Of a stretch of DNA of 11,683 nt, positions 1 to 6,309 are shown one piece after another; positions within the stretch are counted from its first letter, which is position 1; the number at the start of each line of letters is the position of its first letter. The notes beneath the pieces were generated by a model. It was not told the origin of the DNA and made no database searches. It saw only the letters and a program-made list of their open reading frames with translations. The translations under genes and the position numbers were made by a program. The stretch comes from DASTYK01 sp964384585 (GTDB lineage Bacteria; Gemmatimonadota; Gemmatimonadetes; Longimicrobiales; RSA9): positions 1 to 11,683 of the forward strand of contig CAYLME010000109.1 in the NCBI GenBank assembly GCA_964384585.1, in the 5' to 3' direction.

Positions 1-547
1 GTGCGAAGAACGTCAGCATCAGCGTGAACGTCGTCGCACGGAACGCCTTCGTGCGCGAGCGCAGATACAGCACCAGCGGCGGCCCGAAGATGATCAGGTA
101 GTAGCTGAGATACGCGAGGTGCAGCGGCTCCGACACCCAGAGGTCGGGTACCGCAGCGGCCAACGTCTGACTTGGCTGTCCGCCGAAGAACAGCGCTTCC
201 AGCCGGATGATCGCCTCGTCGAAGTACCTGCCGTCCCACACGCTCCGGTTCAGTACGGCCAGCTCGGTGTAGAGCGCCGGTATCAGGAGCAGCACGTACC
301 AGTCATGAACAACGGTCGCGAGCCGCGGCGCATGCGAGTGCACGCGTGCGGCCAGGGCATCGAACGGCGGTACGTGCAGCAGCAGCAGCACGGCCAGGAT
401 GTGCACTGCGCCGAGCAGCACCCACTCGGCCGGCCGATGCGGGAACAGCAGCGCCGCACCCGACAGGATGAGGTAGAGGGCAAAAAGGCGATCGAGCGCC
501 CTGGGCGGCTTCACGCGCGCAACATCCGTTTCGCGCGCCACGGACAT
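1..547 (-). CDS. PAP2/Aur1-type multi-pass membrane protein, probable sphingolipid head-group transferase (C-terminus cut off)
   Basis: The 182 visible codons encode an N-terminal part rich in membrane segments (about residues 20-36, 42-60, 82-98, 141-163 and one starting near 171). The stretch from ALYTELAVLN through FGGQPS to HLAYLSYYLIIF resembles the N-terminal half of bacterial PAP2_3 proteins related to inositol-phosphoceramide synthase (Aur1/Ipt1). The catalytic PAP2 motifs, with their two histidines, would lie further on and are outside the window, so enzymatic function cannot be confirmed. The gene starts 11 bp after the stop of the ceramide synthase-like gene and is the last visible gene of the sphingolipid operon, which supports a role in adding a phospho-head group to ceramide. 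I chose the ATG at 547. An in-frame GTG at 556, two bases after the upstream stop, is an alternative start. It could also be a PAP2 phosphatase or a purely structural membrane protein. Confidence 0.72.
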   Translation of the reverse strand, partial: MSVARETDVARVKPPRALDRLFALYLILSGAALLFPHRPAEWVLLGAVHILAVLLLLHVPPFDALAARVHSHAPRLATVVHDWYVLLLIPALYTELAVLNRSVWDGRYFDEAIIRLEALFFGGQPSQTLAAAVPDLWVSEPLHLAYLSYYLIIFGPPLVLYLRSRTKAFRATTFTLMLTFFA

Positions 548-558
548 CGTTGTCACGG

Positions 559-1728
559 CTACAGCTGTTTCTCGTACACGCGGTATCTCTTGTACTCGTA
601 TCCGCCGACGCGCTCGATCCCGTTCCGCATCTCGATGTTGTCATCCAGGATCCACGAGCACTCGCCGCGAGCCCGGTCGCGCTTGCCGGCTTCGATCATG
701 ATGTGTGCGATCATGGCCGCATCGAAGCCGCGATTGCGGAAGCCGGGCTTGATGCCGAGCGTGAGCACGCGGATGCGGTTGATGCTGCGACGGTGCCACA
801 GCACGCGGAAGATGCCGAACGGCAGCAGCCGTCCGTCCTTCAGGTGATGCAGCGCCTGATTGAAGTCGGGCAGTGCCAGAGCGAATGCGACCGGCTCGTC
901 ATCGACGAAGATGAGTGGGCACAGCTCGGGAGCGACGACCGGCTTGAGTTCCTTCGCGAGATGACGGATCTCCGCATCCGTGAACGGCACGAAGCCCCAG
1001 TTCTTCTCCCATGCGCTGTTGTAGATCTGCAGGATCAGATCGATCTCCGTGTCCAGCCGCGACATGTCGATCGAGCGGATGCGTACGCCATCCATGCGGC
1101 TCATCCGGTCGTACATCCGCTGCAGCCGCGTGGGCACATTCGGCGCGTCGACCCAGTACGACAGCAGGTCGCGCGCCTTCTCGAGTCCCGCCCCTTCCAT
1201 CAGCGTCCGGTAATAGCGCGGCGTATGCGCCATCATCACCATGGGCGGCGAGTCGAAGCCGTCGATGAGCACGCCCGGGCCGTAGAGCTCGTCGTTCGTG
1301 GAGAGATTCATCGGGCCACGCATGACGCGCATGCCCCTGGCACGCAGCCAGTCCGCCGCCGCATCGAGCAGTGCGCTGGCGACAGCCGCGTCATCGATCG
1401 ACTCGAAAAGGCCGAACGTACCGACCTGTTCGTCGTGGAACTCGTTCGCGCGGTGGTTGACGACGGCGCACACGCGGCCCACGGCACTGCCGTCGCGCAG
1501 CGCCAGGAAGCACTGCATGTCCGCGTGATCGTGGAACGGGTGCCTGCTGCGATTCAGGAGGTCGCGCACGGCCATGCGCAGCGGCGGGACCCAGTTCGGG
1601 TCGTCCCGGTAGATGGCCCACTGCATGTCGATGAACCGTGCACGATCCGCCCGGCTCGTGACGGGGCGGACCTCGATGGCACCGTCCGCAGCCGTCGAAA
1701 CCGCTGCAGACGGGACTGCACCGCTCAC
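559..1728 (-). CDS. GNAT-fold N-acyltransferase, bacterial ceramide synthase-like (bCerS)
   Basis: This 389-residue soluble protein would acylate the amino group of 3-ketosphinganine, giving 3-oxo-dihydroceramide, in the bacterial ceramide pathway described in Caulobacter. The N-terminus (IEVRPV, then AIYRDDPNWVPPL near residues 39-50 and HPFHDHADMQCFLA near 63-76) and the C-terminus (GIKPGFRNRGFDAAM at 325-339, then WILDDNIEMRNGIERVGG near 359-376 and RYRVYEK at the end) are the conserved blocks of this long GNAT subfamily. The GIKPGFRNRG block would be the acyl-CoA or acyl-ACP pyrophosphate-binding loop. The chosen start is a GTG whose bases overlap the TGA stop of the SPT gene (GTGA), implying translational coupling. 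A longer reading from an ATG at 1827 would sit inside SPT and adds 33 residues unlike the family. The substrate assignment rests on family resemblance plus the adjacent SPT and CerR genes. Other members of this family are annotated only as generic acetyltransferases. Confidence 0.82.
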   Translation of the reverse strand: MSGAVPSAAVSTAADGAIEVRPVTSRADRARFIDMQWAIYRDDPNWVPPLRMAVRDLLNRSRHPFHDHADMQCFLALRDGSAVGRVCAVVNHRANEFHDEQVGTFGLFESIDDAAVASALLDAAADWLRARGMRVMRGPMNLSTNDELYGPGVLIDGFDSPPMVMMAHTPRYYRTLMEGAGLEKARDLLSYWVDAPNVPTRLQRMYDRMSRMDGVRIRSIDMSRLDTEIDLILQIYNSAWEKNWGFVPFTDAEIRHLAKELKPVVAPELCPLIFVDDEPVAFALALPDFNQALHHLKDGRLLPFGIFRVLWHRRSINRIRVLTLGIKPGFRNRGFDAAMIAHIMIEAGKRDRARGECSWILDDNIEMRNGIERVGGYEYKRYRVYEKQL

Positions 1729-2906
1729 AGTACGGCGACGCGCTTGCCGATGCTGGCGAACACGTCCAGTGCGGAGTCGATCTGCTCGTCCGTATGCGTC
1801 GCCATGACCGAGATCCGCAGCCGGCACGAGTTGTCCGGCACCGCGGGTGGCGTCACCGGGTTCGAGAAGATGCCCGCATCGAAGAGCTCCTTCCAGAACA
1901 CCAGCATCCGCTCCATCTCGCCGACCTGGATCGGGATGATCGGCGTCTCGCTGCCACCGATGTCATAGCCCAGTGAGCGCAGCCCGTCCTGCATGCGCCG
2001 CGTGTTGTCCCAGAGTCGCGCGCGCCGCTCCGGCTCGAGCTCGATCACGTCGAGCGCAGCAATCGTGGACGCGACGGACGCCGCCGGACAGCTCGCACTG
2101 AAGATCAGCGGACGCGCGTGGTGCTTCAGGTAATGGATCACGTCCTCGGGACCGGCGATCATGCCGCCGATGGAGCCAAGCGACTTCGAGAACGTCGCCA
2201 TGATCAGCGATACACGGTCCTCGAGATGGAAGTGCTGCGCTGTGCCGCCGCCCAGCTCACCGAGTACGCCGAAGCTGTGCGCGTCATCGACCATGACCTC
2301 CGCACCGTAGAACTCGGCGAGGGCGACAATGGCCGGCAGATCGACGATCGAGCCCTCCATGGAGAACACGCCGTCCGTCACGATCAGCTTGCCTGCCTCC
2401 GACGGCGTACGCGCAAGCTCACGCTCGAGTGAACGCAGGTCGCCGTGCGGGTAGCGGTGCACGGTGCCCATCGCGAGCCGCGAGCCGTCGATGATGCTCG
2501 CGTGATTCAGCTTGTCACTGAACACGTGATCGTCACGACCGACGAGCGTGGAGATGACACCGAGGTTCGTCTGGAATCCCGTGCTGAACACGAGTGCGGA
2601 TTCCTGGTTGACGAAACGCGCGAGCCGCTCCTCCAGCTCCTCGTGCAGCGCAAGCGTGCCGTTCAGGAACCGGCTACCCGTGCAGCCGCTGCCGAACCTG
2701 CGCAATGCCTGCTCCGCCGCCTCCAGAACCTTCGGATGGTGCGTCAGCCCGAGATAGTTGTTCGAGCCGAACATGACCTTGCGCTCACCGCGGATCACGA
2801 CCTCGGTGTCGTACGACTCCTCGATCGCGGCGAAATACGGATAGTACCCCGATGCCATTACTTCACGCGCCTTCGTGAAGCGATAGGCCTTCTCGAATAG
2901 ACTCAT
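1725..2906 (-). CDS. spt: Serine palmitoyltransferase (alpha-oxoamine synthase, PLP-dependent)
   Basis: This 393-residue enzyme condenses L-serine with an acyl thioester to 3-ketosphinganine, the committed step of sphingolipid synthesis. Seen in the sequence: MFGSNNYLGL (45-54), GSGCTGSRFLNGT (72-84), the PLP-stacking histidine H135 in LNHASIIDGSR, VDDAH at 206-210 with D207 contacting the pyridine nitrogen, and the PLP lysine K241 in TFSKSLGSIGG. FSMEG and the C-terminal MATHTDEQID are typical of bacterial SPT rather than of Kbl, BioF or HemA. The motif is DDAH where DEAH is usual, a mild change. Start: the ATG at 2906 gives MSLFEKAYRF and has a GGAG ribosome-binding site 5 bases upstream. 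A longer reading to 3041 would run into the CerR gene. It follows cerR by 31 bp and overlaps the ceramide synthase gene by 4 bp. The substrate could be a different amino acid or acyl donor, but the flanking genes favour serine. Confidence 0.9.
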   Translation of the reverse strand: MSLFEKAYRFTKAREVMASGYYPYFAAIEESYDTEVVIRGERKVMFGSNNYLGLTHHPKVLEAAEQALRRFGSGCTGSRFLNGTLALHEELEERLARFVNQESALVFSTGFQTNLGVISTLVGRDDHVFSDKLNHASIIDGSRLAMGTVHRYPHGDLRSLERELARTPSEAGKLIVTDGVFSMEGSIVDLPAIVALAEFYGAEVMVDDAHSFGVLGELGGGTAQHFHLEDRVSLIMATFSKSLGSIGGMIAGPEDVIHYLKHHARPLIFSASCPAASVASTIAALDVIELEPERRARLWDNTRRMQDGLRSLGYDIGGSETPIIPIQVGEMERMLVFWKELFDAGIFSNPVTPPAVPDNSCRLRISVMATHTDEQIDSALDVFASIGKRVAVL

Positions 2907-2911
2907 GTATT

Positions 2912-2916
2912 CTCCA
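2912..2916 (-). promoter_or_regulatory. Ribosome-binding site that sets the SPT start
   Basis: On the minus strand TGGAG is followed by AATAC and then the ATG at 2906. A 5-base spacer from a good Shine-Dalgarno core favours this start over upstream ones, which would overlap the preceding gene. It is the clearest ribosome-binding site in the left operon. Its neighbours appear to rely more on coupling. Confidence 0.7.
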
Positions 2917-2937
2917 GAAACGGCTGCAGCCCCTGGC

Positions 2938-3918
2938 TCACAACCATCCGTGTTCCCGATACCAGCGGGCCGTATCAGCCAGCCCCTCGGCGAGCGGGCG
3001 CGGGGCGATGGCAAGATCGCGCAGGGCCGGCTCCGTGTCACACAACCAGCCGGGCGCCAGCAGCTCCTCCGCCTTGTCCCGGTTGAATATTGTCGCGCGG
3101 CCTACCAGGCCGGCGCCCCACTCACTCACCGCCGCAGCAGCCCGTAGCGCAGACTCGGGCAGCGACAGCGTCCGGCCACGCCGTCCCACGGCCGCAGCCA
3201 CCAGCTCGAGCACCTCCAACCAGGTGTAGGAGCGCGGCTCGGCGACATGATATACGCCGCTGACACCAGAAAGTGTTGCAGCGCTCACGACCGCGCGGGC
3301 CAGATCCTGCACGTGAACGAGCTGAAGCCGCCGGTGGGGACGACCGGGGACCGGCAGCAATCCACGTTGTGCCAGGCGGAAAAAGGGGAGCAGGTCGCGA
3401 TCACGCGGCCCGTATACCGCCGGAGCACGAATGATGACCGCCTCGAACGGGCCGGCTTCCTCCGCGCATGCCACCTCCCCGGCCAGCTTGCTCCGCCCAT
3501 ACGCCGTGAGCGGACGCGGCGCTGTCCCCGCATCGACCCCGGTTTCAGCACTCGGACCGGCTGCCGCCAGCGAGCTGAGGTATACGAACCGCCGCGGCGG
3601 CCGTGCCGCCCGGCGCAGCGCACGCAGCAGCGCCCGCGTCGCCTGGTCGTTGACCGCGTCATACTCGGCCTGCGAGCGCGCGCGTGTCAGCGCAGCCATG
3701 TGTACGACGCTGTCCGCACCCTCCGCGGCATGTGCCACCACGTCGGCGTCCGTCAGACTGCCCGCAATGACGGTCGCGCCCAGCTGACGCAGGCGAGTCG
3801 TGTCACTCGTATGACGGACAACCGCGCGAACAGTGACGTCCTGCGCCGCGAAGGCCTCCGCGGCATGCGTGCCGACGAAGCCGGTCGCACCCGTCAGAAG
3901 TACGGTTTTCAAAGACAT
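2938..3918 (-). CDS. cerR: NAD(P)-dependent epimerase/dehydratase family reductase, probable ceramide reductase (CerR)
   Basis: This 326-residue extended short-chain dehydrogenase carries an N-terminal Rossmann motif GATGFVG at residues 10-16. It also has the catalytic set of the family: S116 in YLSSLAA and Y140-x3-K144 in TAYGRSKLAGE, then RAPAVYGPRDRD (164-175) and the C-terminal WYREHGWL block. In the Caulobacter pathway the homologous enzyme reduces the 3-oxo group of 3-oxo-dihydroceramide. In that pathway reduction follows acylation, unlike in eukaryotes. Position directly upstream of SPT (31 bp) and in the same operon as the acyltransferase makes this assignment much more likely than a sugar epimerase or a 3-beta-hydroxysteroid dehydrogenase-like enzyme, which sequence alone would leave open. 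The start ATG at 3918 puts the Rossmann motif right at the N-terminus. The ribosome-binding site is weak. Confidence 0.8.
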   Translation of the reverse strand: MSLKTVLLTGATGFVGTHAAEAFAAQDVTVRAVVRHTSDTTRLRQLGATVIAGSLTDADVVAHAAEGADSVVHMAALTRARSQAEYDAVNDQATRALLRALRRAARPPRRFVYLSSLAAAGPSAETGVDAGTAPRPLTAYGRSKLAGEVACAEEAGPFEAVIIRAPAVYGPRDRDLLPFFRLAQRGLLPVPGRPHRRLQLVHVQDLARAVVSAATLSGVSGVYHVAEPRSYTWLEVLELVAAAVGRRGRTLSLPESALRAAAAVSEWGAGLVGRATIFNRDKAEELLAPGWLCDTEPALRDLAIAPRPLAEGLADTARWYREHGWL

Positions 3919-3932
3919 TCGACGGCTTCAAA

Positions 3933-3948
3933 ACTCGTTTCGGCGAGT
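3933..3948. other. Small inverted repeat in the aminotransferase-cerR gap
   Basis: ACTCG and CGAGT flank a 6-base loop, making a 5-bp stem 15 bases upstream of the cerR start codon. Together with the second stem at 3968-3983 it fills the only sizeable gap (64 bp) inside the left operon. It may tune mRNA processing between the aminotransferase and the ceramide genes, but a 5-bp stem can occur by chance. Confidence 0.3.
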
Positions 3949-3967
3949 CCAGAAGGCAATGGCCACA

Positions 3968-3983
3968 AGCCCTTCCACGGGCT
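3968..3983. repeat. Short palindromic element resembling the common CCCTTCGACAAGCTCAGGG-type dispersed repeat
   Basis: AGCCC-TTCCAC-GGGCT forms a 5-bp stem and is followed by CAGG. The layout CCCTTCnAC-n-GGCTCAGG resembles the small palindromic dispersed repeat seen in many unrelated genomes. Here it covers the last bases of the aminotransferase gene, with the TGA stop (3985-3983) inside its right arm. With one copy in the window this is only a resemblance. Confidence 0.35.
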
Positions 3984-5320
3984 CAGGCGCATGCCCGGAT
4001 CGCCGCTTCCACTGCGTCCAGCGCCGCTTCGAGCTGGGCCGCCGTGATCACGGCCGGCGGCGTGATCGCCAGCGTCCTGCCATCGCTGCCCTCGGGCAGC
4101 ACGAGCACGCCGCGCCGCAATGTATCCTCCATGACGGCCGGCGCTAACGGCTGCTCGAACGTGACGGCCTGCAGCAGACCGACACCGTGGGCATGGGCCA
4201 GTCCAGGAACGGACTCGACCCATGATTCGGTCCGTGTCCGGATAGCGTCGCCGACCGTGGCAGCACGCGCGATCAGGCCGTCCGACGTGATTGCCTCGAG
4301 TTGCGCGAGCGCTGCCGCGCAGGCGACCGGGTTACCCAGAAAGGTGCTCGTATGGATGGCTTCGCCCGTCGACGGCGGCCAGGCGTCCATGGCGTCCGGC
4401 GTGCCGATCGCGGCGCTGAGCGGCAGGCTGCCGGTGAGCGCCTTGCCTGCGACCAGGATGTCGGGGACCGTGTCGACGTGTTCGCAGGCGAACCAGCGCC
4501 CCGTCCGACCGATGCCCGTATAGATCTCGTCGAGGATGAGCAGGATCCGCTCGCTGTCGCAGCGCTCACGGAGTGCGGGCAGGAACTCTGGCGGCGGTAC
4601 GATGATGCCGCCGCGTCCGAGTACCGGCTCGACGATGATCGCGCCGATCGGATGCGACGATCGCTCCGCGGTTGCGATCGCGCTGTCGAGGGCGTCGAGG
4701 CATGCCTCGAGGCTCGCTGCGTCCGCGTGGCCTGCACTGTCCGGGTAGGGCACATGACGCACGCCGGCGAACAGCTGTTCCGTGAACGGGGCGCGGAAAT
4801 CGCTGCGGTGTGTGACGGCCAGTGCGCCGAACGTGAGACCGTGATATGCGCCCTCGAAGGCGATTATGCCGCTCCGTCCCGTGCGCAGCCGGGCGGTCTT
4901 GATCGCTGCCTCGACGGCCTCGGCCCCGGCGCTGCCGAGGATGGTTACGCCGAGGTCGCCCGGTGTGATCGCGGCGAGTCTTTCGAGGAGGCTGACCTTC
5001 ACTGCGGGCGGGTGGACGTCACCGAGGCCGTGTGCGAGTCGTGCCGCCTGGTCGGCGATCGCGGCAGCCACGGCCGGGTGCGAGTGGCCGGCGTGTGCGA
5101 CGCCGAAGCCGGCGGTCAGGTCCGTGTAGATGTTGCCGTCCGCGTCGCGAACCGCGGCACCGCGCGCCTCGGTCCAGAACACCGGGAACGTGGGCGTGAT
5201 CTGGGTGATGTTGCGCGATTCGACGCTGCACAGTCGTTGTGCGAGCGCATGCGACGCGGGGCCGGGAACTGCCCCCGCCGGTGCCGGCAGCTCGTCGCCG
5301 CGCAGGGCCTGCGGACTCAC
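3983..5320 (-). CDS. Class-III PLP-dependent aminotransferase of unknown substrate
   Basis: This 445-residue protein is a fold-type I, class-III (omega) aminotransferase of the 4-aminobutyrate/acetylornithine group. Seen: YTDLTAGFGVAHAGHSHP (65-82), the phosphate-binding GSAGAEAVE (129-137), YHG at 159-161, LILDEIYTGIGRTG with the PLP-nitrogen ligand D264, and the PLP lysine K293 in VAGKALTG. Length is normal. The start is a GTG at 5320, four bases after the stop of the upstream HTH gene, with no clear Shine-Dalgarno, so coupling is likely. About 40 N-terminal residues precede the first family-like block. It is followed 64 bp later by cerR. It is not an accepted step of ceramide synthesis. 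It could act on a sphingoid base or keto-lipid, on a head-group amine, or on an unrelated amino acid or polyamine while only sharing the transcript. The substrate cannot be read from the sequence. Confidence 0.85.
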   Translation of the reverse strand: MSPQALRGDELPAPAGAVPGPASHALAQRLCSVESRNITQITPTFPVFWTEARGAAVRDADGNIYTDLTAGFGVAHAGHSHPAVAAAIADQAARLAHGLGDVHPPAVKVSLLERLAAITPGDLGVTILGSAGAEAVEAAIKTARLRTGRSGIIAFEGAYHGLTFGALAVTHRSDFRAPFTEQLFAGVRHVPYPDSAGHADAASLEACLDALDSAIATAERSSHPIGAIIVEPVLGRGGIIVPPPEFLPALRERCDSERILLILDEIYTGIGRTGRWFACEHVDTVPDILVAGKALTGSLPLSAAIGTPDAMDAWPPSTGEAIHTSTFLGNPVACAAALAQLEAITSDGLIARAATVGDAIRTRTESWVESVPGLAHAHGVGLLQAVTFEQPLAPAVMEDTLRRGVLVLPEGSDGRTLAITPPAVITAAQLEAALDAVEAAIRACA

Positions 5321-5324
5321 ACGC

Positions 5325-5735
5325 TCAGTGCCGGCGCACGAACAGGAAGGTGAGTGCGGCAGCTACGCCGGCGCCGATGAGTCCCGCAGAGCCGGCTGCG
5401 ACGATGCGCTCCCTGCGGTCGCGTGCTTCGGCCGCGTAGGCACGCGCCATCTCCGCATCCTCTGTCGTGACCCCATCGGCTCCGCCGTTCGCATCCTCTT
5501 CCCTGGCTGTACACGCAATGCACGACGCGGTGGCGGAGCTGCGCGCCGAGCGGTTCAGGAAGACGAGGGGTGTGCCGCAGACGGCGCATGCCGCATCCGT
5601 CGGCAGCGGCTCGATCGCGTCGTAGAGCGCGCGGCGCGACCAGCCCATGCGATCGGCGATATCCGCGACGGAGACGTCGCTGTCCCAGTACAGCCGGTTC
5701 GCTTCCTCGACCGTACGGCGATCCAGTTCGTTCAT
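5325..5735 (-). CDS. Small membrane-anchored protein with helix-turn-helix and zinc ribbon, possible operon regulator
   Basis: This 136-residue protein has three visible parts. Residues about 8-44 form a helix-turn-helix-like block (VSVADIADRMGWSRRALYDA). Cysteines C50-x2-C53 and C72-x2-C75 make a short zinc ribbon. Residues 111-133 are a hydrophobic, glycine/alanine-rich segment followed by RRH, a tail anchor that would leave the N-terminal domains in the cytoplasm. Between them lies an acidic linker with likely helix (79-108). It is the first gene of the minus-strand operon, 4 bp ahead of the aminotransferase, and its ATG is preceded by a GGGGG run about 4 bases away. A DNA-binding domain tethered to the membrane, leading a lipid-synthesis operon, suggests sensing of membrane state, but this is inference. 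I do not recognise a named family. It could equally be a small scaffold without DNA binding. Confidence 0.75.
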   Translation of the reverse strand: MNELDRRTVEEANRLYWDSDVSVADIADRMGWSRRALYDAIEPLPTDAACAVCGTPLVFLNRSARSSATASCIACTAREEDANGGADGVTTEDAEMARAYAAEARDRRERIVAAGSAGLIGAGVAAALTFLFVRRH

Positions 5736-5817
5736 CGGGCCCCCGGGCTGTAGTCAACGACAAGATAGCTGGCGGTATACCGCATGGGGAGGCATGCTGC
5801 GTGCACAATGCGTGCGC
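5736..5817. promoter_or_regulatory. Divergent intergenic region with the 12-bp perfect palindrome GCGGTATACCGC
   Basis: These 82 bp separate the first gene of the minus-strand sphingolipid operon from the plus-strand gene at 5818, so promoters for both directions should lie here. At 5772-5783 is GCGGTATACCGC, which is its own reverse complement and has a TATA core that could act as a -10 element on either strand. No convincing -35 hexamer sits 16-18 bases away on either strand. The palindrome is therefore as likely an operator as a promoter. A GGGGAGG run at 5786-5792 sits too close to an ATG at 5794 and too far from the one at 5818 to be an ordinary ribosome-binding site. Confidence 0.45.
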
Positions 5818-6297
5818 ATGAAACGCACTCCCGCCGCCGCGCTTGCCCTCGCCATGACGGTGGGTACCTTGCCCGTGGCATGCGCCGATGACGGGACGGT
5901 GCGCGAGACAGAGTCTTTGCCTGCGGCGGAACTCGGCATTGTGCGCGCAGGGGAATCGCTGAGCGGCTCACCGACGCAGCCACCACCGGACATCGAGGCC
6001 AGGCCTGCACGCATCTATCACGTACTCACGGATTTCGACTGGTATGCTCGTGGCGAGCCCGTCGTGCTGGAAGGCACATCCTATACGGTGGCTGGTGACC
6101 CGTTGCGCATCGACGCGCGTACACTCGAGCGCGTCGCGGAGTACGGCGGCGTGGACCTGTACCGTCGCGACGGCGACCCCGGCCTCTACATCCCGGTCTT
6201 CGACGGCTACTGGCTCGGTTTCGCTGCCGATCCCGATGCGCCCGTTGCCGACGCGGCAGCAGACACCACACTCGCGGACACAACGGGCGCGGGCTGA
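5818..6297 (+). CDS. Secreted or lipid-anchored small protein of unknown function
   Basis: The 159-residue product starts with a typical export signal: MKRT, a hydrophobic alanine/leucine stretch, then LPVACADD. Cleavage could be by signal peptidase I after ACA (residue 23) or, less canonically because proline is at -3, by lipoprotein signal peptidase before C22. The middle (about 50-140) is a compact domain with YHVLTDFDWYARGEP and VDLYRRDGDPGLYIPVFDG, ending in a low-complexity alanine/threonine/aspartate tail. I do not recognise the family. An in-frame ATG at 5794 would add eight residues (MLRAQCVR) before this methionine. I chose 5818 for the better signal peptide, and the start is uncertain. 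It lies 12 bp ahead of the LD-carboxypeptidase gene, so it may be co-transcribed with it and act in the envelope. Confidence 0.7.
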   Translation: MKRTPAAALALAMTVGTLPVACADDGTVRETESLPAAELGIVRAGESLSGSPTQPPPDIEARPARIYHVLTDFDWYARGEPVVLEGTSYTVAGDPLRIDARTLERVAEYGGVDLYRRDGDPGLYIPVFDGYWLGFAADPDAPVADAAADTTLADTTGAG

Positions 6298-6309
6298 CCG
6301 GGGCACGTC

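Noticed and set aside
550..1968. Long open frame (472 codons) on the plus strand opposite ceramide synthase and SPT
   Set aside because: It covers two well-recognised minus-strand genes. The translation is rich in His, Arg and Asp and shows no known motif, as expected of the antisense frame of GC-rich genes.
1725..2906. Glycine C-acetyltransferase (Kbl) or BioF instead of SPT
   Set aside because: No threonine dehydrogenase or biotin genes are near, the motif text is closest to bacterial SPT, and the flanking genes are the other two ceramide enzymes.
1725..3041. SPT starting at 3041 (438 residues)
   Set aside because: The extra 45 residues lie in the cerR gene and are unlike the family. The ATG at 2906 has a good ribosome-binding site and the usual SPT N-terminus.
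3247..4047. Plus-strand open frame of 266 codons opposite cerR
   Set aside because: It is antisense to the Rossmann-fold reductase and crosses into the aminotransferase. The low-complexity basic translation has no domain.
4301..5353. Long open frame (350 codons) on the plus strand opposite the aminotransferase
   Set aside because: It is antisense to a clear class-III aminotransferase, with no recognisable domain. Open only because stop codons are rare at this GC content.
5647..6297. Longer form of the secreted protein starting at 5647 (216 residues)
   Set aside because: It would begin inside the divergent HTH gene and bury the signal peptide in the middle of the protein.
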